Shown here: positions 11,989-19,713 of the stretch, in pieces
How the letters are laid out: each line of letters starts with the position of its first letter
Numbering within the stretch: the stretch's first letter is position 1
NCBI RefSeq assembly: GCF_024139115.2
Contig: NC_085141.1
Coordinates: 392,694,632-392,758,631 of the forward strand
DNA from: Armigeres subalbatus
Taxonomy: Eukaryota; Arthropoda; Insecta; Diptera; Culicidae
Reading direction: 5' to 3'
DNA: 64,000 nucleotides
Position numbers and translations under genes: made by a program
Notes under the pieces: generated by a model
The model's input: the letters and a program-made list of their open reading frames with translations, nothing else
What the model was told of the DNA's origin: nothing
Database searches by the model: none

Positions 11989-12275
11989 CTTCTTCTTCTT
12001 ATTGGCATTACATCCCCACACTGGGACAGAGCCGCCTCGCAGCCTAGTGTTCATTAAGCACTTCCACAGTTATTAACTGCGAGGTTTCTAAGCCAGGTTA
12101 CCATTTTTGCGTTCGTATATCATGAGGCTAACACGATGATACTTTTATGCCCAGGGAATTCGAGACAATTTCCAATCCGAAAATTGTCTAGACCGGCACC
12201 GGGAATCGAACCCAGTCACCCTCAGCATGGTCTTGCTTTGTAGCCGCGCGTCTTACCGCACGGCCAAGGAGGGCC
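11989..12275 (-). mobile_element. Feilai-like SINE, near full length
   Basis: Read on the minus strand this starts GGCCCTCCTTGGCCGTGCGG, followed by a B box GGTTCGATTCCCGG, a conserved tRNA-unrelated body and a (GAA)n tail, seen as TCTTCTTCTT on the plus strand. That three-part layout with a GAA triplet tail is what is known for the Aedes Feilai family. GATGT occurs on both sides and may be a short target duplication. Other copies in the window are near 15.0, 57.5, 60.0 and 62.9 kb. Confidence 0.85.
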
Positions 12276-14067
12276 GATGTAGATGTATTGTTAACAAAAA
12301 GAGAAGATCTTGTTTAACTGCCTTTCGCTTCAGTAGCATAACACTCGGGTAGAAAGCACCTTGTATAACAGCCTTTTGAAAGGCTATCAACCCACTTCCA
12401 TTTTTTTTTATTGAACAATCAAATCTCAATACCGTTCTACTCAGCTGGATAAAATGAGCAGATGTGTGTCTGTTTTGCCATTGAAAATCTGCATCATAAT
12501 GCCGTTTTTTGTGTTTTTGAAAACTCGTAAATAAAACATATTCAATCAATTCCACAAAAGCACCATCTCAGATGCCTCGGGCACATAGGTTTCATCTAAT
12601 AAGGAAACTCAATAGAAAAACCTCAACCAACCCTTTTACCCATTGCCCGACACCTCAGCATCTGCATCGAACTTTATGTAAGTCTTCCAGCAAAGCCCTC
12701 CTGGCGAAATGATAAACTGGGATGAAATTGAATTTTTCTTTCCAATATTTATTCGGTTAGACGTAATTTAATTTTTACTCTCGACATGAATTTATGCCAA
12801 CTCGCAACAGCAGCAACAACATTGGCACCAGAAGCGGAAGATACTCGAGCGGCAAAAATCTGTCTAGTTGAGTTTATGCCGAAATATGTTTGGGGGAAAT
12901 GGGTTAAATTGCATCATTATTGATTAACCATTGTCTGCGGAAGCCCCACATCTTGAAGTTACTGCTAAGTTATCTTTATAATTTTCTACGGCAGGAGCTT
13001 ACTCATCCTGCTGTTCTCACCAGCCATGACTCTCCTCTCCTTCTGGAAAATCGATGGAAGCAAACGCACGCAAAGCCGCATATAAAAAAGAATCTTCATT
13101 CGCTCTATGAATATTAACATTTTTGCAATATTTGTGTCAGTCATCTTACTTTATGGACCACTCAAACCAAAATCCTGTTTTTTCAGCATAAACTGATAGG
13201 AAATGAAAACTTAGCCAAAGGTTGCAGTTTTTTCATCAATTCCCCTTAATATTCGCCACGCTTTCACTTCTTTTGCGGCTGATGTTGTTGCTCCACACTG
13301 CTGATGCTGCTTCCGTGGTGTTGTCGGATGTAGACATCTACACATACGCCCGGGAAAAGCGGCACAAAAACCTAACCAAGCCAGACGCCCTTGCTCGTGA
13401 ACCAGATGATGCATTAAATATGGAGGGTGTTTGAATGGAAATTTATTTAAAGCAGCAGCATCTTCCACCGTTTCCGCCTCTACCTTCCGGAGAAGAAATA
13501 TCAAAACCGATTTGCCGTATCCTGATGAGAAAAAAAAGTAGGAGCTCTCTTGCTTGGTCCTTATTCCAAAAATTCCTCCAATGCGTTCCAGCCAAGGGTA
13601 AACAACGATAAACACGTCAACAATTTTAGTCAGGCGCGGTTCCGAAGTGTTTGTCATCAGACAAAATCCTGTAGCGCTACGGCGGCGGCAAGTAGGAAGG
13701 CGTGCTGATCGTTATAGCCTCCGTTGTTACTATCGATGATGAAAAATGACTTCTGGAATTGCTTCCTTCCGGTGTGGATGTGACGCCCGAATATTGGAGG
13801 ACATATTATCTGCCCTGTAGAACGGTCACAACGGAAGGGGAGGTTTACGGAAAATCCCAGAAAGCTTAATTTGGGATTTAATAAGCTCGTGTAACGGTTT
13901 AGATGGAGGATTTAAAAGCTTGGGAAGTAAATATTTCTGCGAACCAGATGAGGGACGAAGGAATGCTGAAGACTATTAAATCCATTAGGATCCAAATGTT
14001 TCCAAATAAAGGCAACCGAACAGTTTTTACAGAAATTTACATGACGCTTGCAAGAGGGAAGGGCTAT
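12276..14067. other. Unannotated stretch (1.8 kb)
   Basis: I see no transposon ends and no recognisable gene. Overlapping frames at 13211-13657 (minus) and 13222-13434 (plus, starting at TTG rather than ATG) share the same DNA and show no known domain. The apparent hydrophobic N-terminus of the plus frame is not enough to call a secreted protein. Confidence 0.4.
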
Positions 14068-14215
14068 TTAGCCGAAAGCCTCTTGGTCGAAGATCACCAA
14101 GTCGAATAGCCGTTAGGCCGAATCCCATCTGGCCGAAAATGTCGTTTGGCCGAATAGGTTATTTATTCGAAAAGCCAAAATGGTCGCTTAACAGAAAATG
14201 CCATTTGGCCGAACG
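14068..14215. repeat. Degenerate GGCCGAA-type tandem repeat, part 1
   Basis: Loose repeats of about 20-24 bp built on TTTGGCCGAATAG-like words with variable spacers. The same word recurs at 14515-14570, 14775-14990, 22905-23620, 44600-45185, 46800-46850 and 48080-48150 in either orientation. Non-coding. Confidence 0.8.
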
Positions 14216-14514
14216 TACACAGATAGAAAAAGTTGTTGAAATTTCCACGAAAGTAATGCACATAAAGGGAATGCCAAAAAGAGCGTAAATTTAAACGATA
14301 TAATCGCCTGAATGTATGCAATTTCCATTGCATTATGTCACTTTTTATATGATGTATGCCGTAGTAACTGACATAATAAATAAATAATGCTATAGAAATT
14401 GCAGACATTTAGGGTGTACTTGTTGGAAAATATCCATGACCGCTCAAAATAGTGTAATTTTCCATGTCTTTATTTTTTACGCTCTTCTTAGTTTTCATTA
14501 TTTTTTTCTGTGTA
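14216..14514. mobile_element. MITE inserted in the GGCCGAA array, TA target
   Basis: Ends read TACACAGATAGAAAAA and TTATTTTTTTCTGTGTA, inverted repeats of about 15 bp flanked by TA on both sides. A second shared word, AAGAGCGTAAA, occurs in inverted positions inside. The array resumes directly on either side (GGCCGAACG before, TCATATGGCCG after). A TA target and CACAGA ends suggest a Tc1/mariner-type non-autonomous element. It has no coding capacity. Confidence 0.65.
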
Positions 14515-14574
14515 TCATATGGCCGAAAATGTGGTTTGTCCTTTGGCGGAACAATAGTTAATGACAAAAGTGTG
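14515..14574. repeat. GGCCGAA-type repeat, part 2
   Basis: Short continuation of the degenerate repeat after the MITE (ATGGCCGAAAATG...TTTGGCGGAAC), leading into the GAGAAGT block. Confidence 0.6.
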
Positions 14575-14762
14575 TAGGGATTAATGATAATTGAGAAATG
14601 AGAAGTGAGAAACGAGGAGTAACTTTATTTTTACTGAGAAAAGTGAGAAGTGCGAAATAAGAAGTGAAAAATGATGAGTGAAAAGTGAAAACTAAGGCGT
14701 ATGACTTTTATCACTCATCTTCTCCCACTACTCGTTTCTTACTTTTCGCAGTGAGAAATGAC
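14575..14762. repeat. Degenerate GAGAAGT repeat with strand switch
   Basis: Purine-rich 7-8-bp words (GAGAAGTGAGAAAC, GTGAGAAGTG) up to about 14700, then the complement (CACTCATCTTCTCCCACT) on the same strand. The switch makes an imperfect hairpin. Similar blocks are at 26395-26645, 34331-34560 and 46860-48060. Confidence 0.75.
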
Positions 14763-14990
14763 GGTTATGAAAAAAAAGACGATCAAACCATTAGGCCGAA
14801 CATCATATGGTCGAACGTGATTGTATAACATTTCGCCGAAAACTATTTCCCGGAATAAATTTTCGCGGTTGAACATTTCGCGGAATAACATTTGGCGGTT
14901 TGTACCTTTTCGCGGTACGACATTTGGCGGTTTGTACCTTTTCACCGAATGACTTTTAGCGGAATGTACCATTTCGCGGAATATTAATAA
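14763..14990. repeat. GGCCGAA-type repeat, part 3
   Basis: Array of ATTTCGCGGAATAACATTT- and GGCGGTTTGTACC-like words with spacing of about 20-25 bp. It closes the composite block before the SINE. Confidence 0.75.
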
Positions 14991-15173
14991 TAATAGCTTT
15001 GTGTTCATTCATCACTTCCATAATTATAACCTGCGAGGTTTCTAAGCCAAGTCACCATTTTTTAATTCATATAATACGAGATTGACACGTTGGAACTTTC
15101 ATACCTAAAAAAGTCGAAGCAAATTTGTTTCGGTAAATTTCCTAGACCGAGCCAGAAGTTGAACACAGCCTCC
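14991..15173 (-). mobile_element. Old Feilai-like SINE, 3' part (split by LTR element)
   Basis: On the plus strand this contains GTGTTCATTCATCACTTCC, CCTGCGAGGTTTCTAAGCC and CCTAGACCGAGCC, each matching the better preserved copy at 11989-12275 in order and orientation. The match stops abruptly after CCTCC at 15173 and resumes with the SINE head at 18545, showing that the copy was split by the insertion between. Divergence from the other copies makes it one of the older insertions here. Confidence 0.75.
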
Positions 15174-16114
15174 TGTGTGGTATGAATCAGTCTATAACAT
15201 GGATCAGTAGGGTGGTTCAAAAAATTGATTTTGCTCCACAGTGGTTATCTGATTCTCTACCATGTTCTGAGTGTCCTCTGAAAATTTGAGCTCATTTGGA
15301 TTAAAACTGATTTAGCACAAGCTGTTTCAAGTTTGCATGTAAATTAGTATGGGGAAATTTATTTATCCATTATACTGTTAATGGCATTTCCCCATTACGC
15401 GCAGGTTAAAAGAAAACCTTCATAGCTAAAAGGAATACTCAACAGCTTTCACTCAGTGAAAACCGCATCTCAATTAATCGTTCCAATAATTAGTATTCGA
15501 ATTTAATCTATACCGTGGTTTTCTGGAGCTAATTGCATAACTCATCAACAGGCAACATTGCTGCTCGTGGCGCGAAAGATAGCACACACAAATTCAGGCT
15601 ACTATGTTTCACTGCACATTTCAGTGATGCCATCAAAGAAGTTTAACGATCATGACTAAAGATTCGCAACCTGTCTTAAAATGGATCACTAATTATAGGG
15701 GTAATTAATCAACATGCGATTTTCGTTGGGTGAAAGCTGTTGAGTATTCCTTTTAGCTATGTAGGTTTGCTTTTAACCTGCGCTTAATGTGGAAGCGTCA
15801 TTAACAGTATAATGAAAAAATAAATTCCCCCATACTAATTTGCATGCACATTTGAAACGGCTTGTGCTAAATCAGTTTTAATCCAAATGAGCTCAAATTT
15901 TCAGAGGACACTCAGAACTTGGTAGAGAATCAGATGAGCACTGTGGAGCAAAATCAATTTTTTGAACCACCCTAATGGATCAGTCTATGAAAGCCCTTGC
16001 GCACCCTGTGCATGTAAGGTACAGCCATTACTGCTGACAGTTGTAAGGAGGATTCTAAAGTGCAAGGACATCGAGCTGTGTTGGGTTATTTTCTGTTGGA
16101 GTCAAAGCTACATA
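15174..16114 (+). repeat. 5' LTR of the non-coding LTR element (with nested MITE)
   Basis: About 165 bp once the nested element and its duplicated site are removed. Compared with the 3' LTR it has about 61 extra bases between GTACAGCCATTAC and GTTGGAGTCAAAGC, either a deletion in the 3' copy or an insertion in this one. Substitutions (GTAAGGTACAG versus GTAAGATACAG, and others) show the two LTRs have been diverging for some time. Confidence 0.7.
15208..15974. mobile_element. Long-TIR MITE nested in the 5' LTR
   Basis: Ends are TAGGGTGGTTCAAAAAATTG and its complement, and the inverted arms stay similar for roughly 280 bp each (both hold the GAGCTCAAATTT motif, the TTTAGCACAAG motif and the AACAGCTTTCAC motif in mirrored positions). 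ATGGATCAG precedes (15199-15207) and follows (15975-15983) the element, a 9-bp duplication, or 8 bp if the extra G belongs to the element. The first nine bases equal those of the hAT element at 8789, but long arms and a 9-bp site would also fit a Mutator-like origin. Non-coding. Confidence 0.85.
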
Positions 16115-16116
16115 TT

Positions 16117-16133
16117 TGGCGATCCTGCTAGGA
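16117..16133 (+). other. Primer-binding-site-like sequence
   Basis: TGGCGATCCTGCTAGGA begins with TGG, the complement of a tRNA CCA end, two bases past the 5' LTR. I cannot match it to a specific tRNA without a search. Confidence 0.5.
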
Positions 16134-16214
16134 GTTTAATTCTATTTACTGTAGCAAAAATGGAGAATCACCCAGCACAAGCTCGCGGTGATGGTGTAAA
16201 AGGGATTTTCCTAC

Positions 16215-16413
16215 TAGGGACACGGCAGGTATTTCCGTCCATCGTCGTAGGGGCTAAAACCAACGAAAGCAACGTACATTTGCTAGAACTCCACTATAGC
16301 AGAACGTTTCTTCTGAGCTTACGATTTGGTACGTATGAGTTTTAGAAAAAAGCGTCTCTTTTATTGGTTTTCGAGACTATGACGAACAGACGAAAATACC
16401 TGCCGTGTCCCTA
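16215..16413. mobile_element. MITE with GGGACACGGCAGG ends, copy 1
   Basis: About 199 bp, starting TAGGGACACGGCAGGTATTT and ending in its complement; consistent with a TA target and GGGACACGG termini. A second copy in the opposite orientation is at 39684-39881 and matches throughout, including ACGTACATTTGCTAG and the ATTGGTTTTCGAGACTATGA region. No coding sequence. It lies in the interior of the LTR element, so it is the later insertion. Confidence 0.85.
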
Positions 16414-16544
16414 CTCATTGTTTTCATAACAGCAGTGCTGTAGGTACACTGCACAGTAGTTAAAATCTAACAAATTGAGTATGGTGCAATTTGTTATATT
16501 GATCAAGTACATCATTATTGGTCGATGGGTTTGATGCTGAGACT

Positions 16545-17022
16545 GATCGGGGTGAAGTGGTTTATTTATTTATTCCTTTATTTATTTGATAGGCACTCTG
16601 TGTTACTTAACCGCTACTGTGCCGAGATCTACTGTGGTATTCTGCAGCCAGAATCCACACAGAATCTATTTTTAGATTTTTCCATTATTCATTGTTGTTG
16701 TCGTTGCTGGTCCATCTCGTCGTGAGTCCATTGTGTTCGTTTTGTCCATGTCGTGTATCCAATGATCGTTGCATTGTCCGGTTGCCATTTATCCGGGTAA
16801 CGTTGGAGGAATGCCTCCGAGAAGAACAAGTTGTCAGTCGTCATCAGGCAGCCGTGACGGTGAGGCGTGCACCCCAATACGCCACCGCATAGGCTGCGCA
16901 TCCGGCGACTGACGAGGGTTTTGGTGGAGGGGCTGGGAATCGAGCCCATGACCATTCGCTTGATAGGCGAACGTGTAGCCAACTACGCTACGGGACCCCC
17001 CTGTAGATCGGGGTGAAGTGGT
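16545..17022 (-). mobile_element. tRNA-derived SINE with 17-bp target duplication
   Basis: GATCGGGGTGAAGTGGT is present at 16545-16561 and 17006-17022 and encloses a 444-bp element. On the minus strand it begins GGGGGTCCCGTAGCGTAGTT, with an anticodon stem TTCGC/GCGAA around CTATCAA, and B box GGCTCGATTCCC. It ends in AAATA-type repeats (plus strand TTTATTTATTTATT at 16562). This SINE differs in head, body and tail from the Feilai-like family and from the element at 4767. The head resembles a tRNA with ATC anticodon (Asp-type) but is not a functional tRNA. Confidence 0.85.
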
Positions 17023-17345
17023 ATAGAGCATAGTTTTGAGGAGGTCGGGCTGCATTGAGGAAATAAAACGCCTGGCCTAATGGATTTGGAATTGTTTTTG
17101 CTCCCTTTTGGGCCAACATAGACATTCACAGAGTGTTGGCGTATTGGTGTACGTTACCATGGGAACGGCCTTTCCAAACAGATGTTATTGTTTGTTTGTT
17201 TTTGTAATGGAGATTTTAGGTGGATTGAGGAATTGAGTTTGCGACTGGATCTTGCTGATTGGGATTGTTAGGGTTGTGAATGGTTAAAGTTACTGCATGC
17301 AGCTTTGTGACTAGTGAAGCATCGATGTGGAGGCTAAATGGATTT
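17023..17345. other. Interior of LTR element, unique part
   Basis: Moderately GC-rich sequence between the SINE and the 35-bp array. No gag or pol motif found. Confidence 0.5.
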
Positions 17346-18415
17346 GTTGGAATCGGATCAGGATGACCGCGCAATGAAGCGACGGAAGCGGATCGGGATG
17401 ACCACGCAATGGAATGTAGGAAGCGGATCGGGATGACCGCGCAATGAAATTTAGGAAGCGGATCAGGATGACCGCGCACTTGAATGTAGGAAGGGGATCG
17501 GGATGACCGCGCAATGAAATTTAGGAAGCGGATCGGGATGACCGCGCAATGGAATCTAGGAAGCGGATCGGGATGACCGCGCAATGAAATTTAGAAAGTG
17601 GATCGGAATGACCGCGCGAAGAAATTTAGGAAGCGGATCGGGATGACCGCGCTATGGAATGTAGGAAGCGGATCGGGATGACCGCGCAATGAAATTTAGG
17701 AAGCGGATTGGGATGACCGCGCAATGGAATGTAGGAAGCAGATCGGGATGAGCGCCCACTTAAATGTAGAAAGCGGATCGGGATGACTGCGCAATGAAAT
17801 TTAGAAAGCGGATCGGGATGACCGCGTAATGAAATTTAGGAAGCGGATCGGGACGACCTCCCACTTGAATGTAGGAAGCGGATCGGGATGACCGCGCAAT
17901 GAAATTTAGGAAGCGGATCGGAATGACCGCGCAAAGAAATTTAGAAAGCGGATCGGGATGACCGCGATATGGAATGTAGGAAGCGGATCGGGATGACCGC
18001 GCAATGAAATTTTGGAAGCGGATCGGGATGACCGCGCAATGGAATGTAGGAAGCAGATCGGGATGACCGCGCGATTGAATGTTGGTAGCGGATCGGGATG
18101 ACTGCGCAATAAAATTTATAAAGTGAATCCGGATGACCGTGTAATGGATTCTAGGAAGCGGATCGGGATGACCGCGCCATTAAATTTAGGAAGCGGATCG
18201 GGATGACCGCGCAATGGAATCTAGGAAGCGGATCGGGATGACCGCGCAATTAAATTTAGGAAGCGGATCGGAATGACCGCGCAAAGAAATTTAGAAAGCG
18301 GATCGGGATGACCGCGGAATGAAATTTAGGAAGCGGATCGGGATGACCGCGCGATTGAATGTAGGTAGCGGATCGTGATGACCCCGCAATGGAATGTAGG
18401 AAGCGGATCGACTGA
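17346..18415. repeat. 35-bp minisatellite inside the LTR element
   Basis: About 30 copies of a ~35-bp unit, GGAAGCGGATCGGGATGACC then GCGCAATGAAATTTA. Adjacent copies often alternate between GAAATTTAGG and GGAATGTAGG ends, pointing to a 70-bp dimer as one unit of duplication. The array ends directly at the polypurine tract. Minus-strand frames with repeated RGHPDPLP and SRSA words are artefacts. Confidence 0.93.
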
Positions 18416-18419
18416 TTAT

Positions 18420-18431
18420 GAAAGAAGAGGG
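18420..18431 (+). other. Polypurine-tract-like sequence
   Basis: GAAAGAAGAGGG, followed by TAGA and the 3' LTR start. Its position fits a plus-strand primer of an LTR retroelement. Confidence 0.5.
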
Positions 18432-18435
18432 TAGA

Positions 18436-18539
18436 TGTGTGGTATGAATCAGTCTTTAACATGAATCAGTATATGAAAGCCCTTGCGCACCCTGTGCAGG
18501 TAAGATACAGCCATTCACTGTTGGAATCAAAGCTACATA
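18436..18539 (+). repeat. 3' LTR of the non-coding LTR element
   Basis: 104 bp, TGTGTGGTATG to CTACATA. It lacks the MITE and keeps a single ATGAATCAG at the position where the 5' LTR has the duplicated ATGGATCAG, so it is a natural empty site for that MITE. Confidence 0.72.
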
Positions 18540-18544
18540 CCTCC

Positions 18545-18598
18545 TTCTGCATAGTCTTGCTTGGCAGCCACGTATCTTCCCGCAAGGCTAAGGAAGGC
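18545..18598 (-). mobile_element. Feilai-like SINE head (other half of the split copy)
   Basis: The plus strand reads GCATAGTCTTGCTTGGCAGC, then CCGCAAGGCTAAGGAAGG, the complement of a SINE tRNA-like head. Joined to the copy ending at 15173 with one CCTCC removed, the order agrees with the intact copy at 11989-12275. Confidence 0.75.
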
Positions 18599-18720
18599 AT
18601 CCCAGAATATGTAGAAGTAGTTTTCAAAGTTTCAATTGCCCTTTACAAACCCTTTATTATATCTGGCAGACGAGATTACGAGACGAGATTATCTCCTCTC
18701 TTAACTTTTTTACGGATAGA
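18599..18720. other. Short unannotated spacer
   Basis: No feature seen between the SINE head and the 53-bp array. Confidence 0.4.
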
Positions 18721-19291
18721 CGTTATTATGAATAATCCTTTACTTCTCCCTTTTGTTTTATAGCGAGAAAACGTATTCATTCAAATATGGTATTATATCC
18801 TCCCTCCGCAGACGTTACCATTTAAAGAAGGCGTTACCCCTTCGTTTATCTTATGCTGGGCAGATTCGTTCTTTTAAAGAAGGTTTTACAGACTCCTTGC
18901 GCCTTATACCGGGCAGAAGCATCTACTCAAAGAAGGCAATACTAACTCCTTTCGCCTTTTACTGGGAGACACTTTTTTTAAAGAAGGAATTATCATCTCC
19001 TTTTGTTTTATACCGAGTAGATGCATCCATTTAAAGAAGACGTTACCCCTCCCGTCACCTTATACCGGGCAGACTTGTTCTTTTAAACAAGGCAATATCA
19101 TATCTTATCGCAGATGCATCTATTTAAAGTAGGTGTTACTCCTCCCTTCGCCTTATACCGGGTAGACGCGTTCTTTTAAAGAAGGCATTATCAACTCTTT
19201 TTGCCTTATACCGGGCAGATGCATCCATTTAAAGAAGGCGTTACTCCTCTCTTCGCCTTATACCGGGCAGAAGCGTTCTTTAAAAAAAGAC
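18721..19291. repeat. 53-bp minisatellite, left block
   Basis: About ten degenerate copies of a ~53-bp unit marked by CCTTATACCGGGCAGA, then TTTAAAGAAGGC. The same array continues after the LINE at 22348, so the LINE split it. Copies are too diverged for recent homogenisation. Confidence 0.88.
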
Positions 19292-19426
19292 ATGCATGCA
19301 TTTTTTTTTTAGGGGGTTTGGTGTCAGGCCCTGCAAGTCAGCCTTTAAAAAATCATAAGCAACGAACAATCAACAAGAGAGTACGGACCGGAACCATCGG
19401 CGAAGACCACTGCGACGAAAAGGGAC

Positions 19427-19713
19427 TAGCGATTGGAAACTCGGTTCGTGGAACTGCAAATCTCTCAACTTCATCGGGAGCACACGCATACTCGCCGATG
19501 TGCTCAAGGACCGTGGATTCGGCACCATAGCGCTGCAGGAGGTTTGTTGGAAGGGATCAATGGTGCGAACGTTTAAAGGTAATCATACCATCTACCAGAG
19601 CTGCGGCAACACACACGAGCTGGGAACAGCTTTCATAGTGATGGGCGATATGCAAAGGCGCGTGATCGGGTGGTGGCCGATCAATGAAAGAATGTGCAGG
19701 TTGAGGACACTCC
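19427..19713 (+). pseudogene. Endonuclease N-terminal fragment of the RTE LINE
   Basis: The frame reads DWKLGSWNCKSLN, ILADVLKDRGFGTIALQEVC and NHTIYQSCGNTHELGTAF. This is the start of an exonuclease-endonuclease-phosphatase domain, with the catalytic Asn in WNC and Glu in LQE. About 19705-19720 the sequence jumps from ...ERMCRLR to the region just before STDDDKDAFY, and the frame shifts. The expected segment between is short and appears deleted, so endonuclease and RT are no longer one protein. No ATG is evident in this frame near the 5' end. Confidence 0.75.

Larger units (their letters stand above)
15174..18539 (+). mobile_element. Non-coding LTR retroelement (TRIM-like) carrying a minisatellite
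   Basis: Direct terminal repeats at 15174-16114 and 18436-18539 both begin TGTGTGGTATGAATCAG and both end CAAAGCTACATA. Outside them lies the 5-bp duplication CCTCC (15169-15173 and 18540-18544). Three bases after the 5' repeat sits TGGCGATCCTGCTAGGA, positioned and starting (TGG) like a tRNA primer-binding site. Four bases before the 3' repeat is the purine tract GAAAGAAGAGGG. The interior has no gag or pol; it holds unique sequence, two later insertions and a 1.07-kb 35-bp minisatellite. Removing the element restores a continuous SINE. This is the layout of a TRIM/LARD-type non-autonomous LTR element; ending in CATA rather than CA is unusual. Orientation follows the PBS and PPT. Confidence 0.72.

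Noticed and set aside
13211..13657. Possible gene on either strand, including a signal-peptide-like frame at 13222
   Set aside because: The plus frame begins at TTG, both frames overlap, and I recognise no domain or splice context.
15962..16345. 127-codon plus ORF
   Set aside because: Runs across a MITE end, the LTR and another MITE; a chance frame through transposon sequence.
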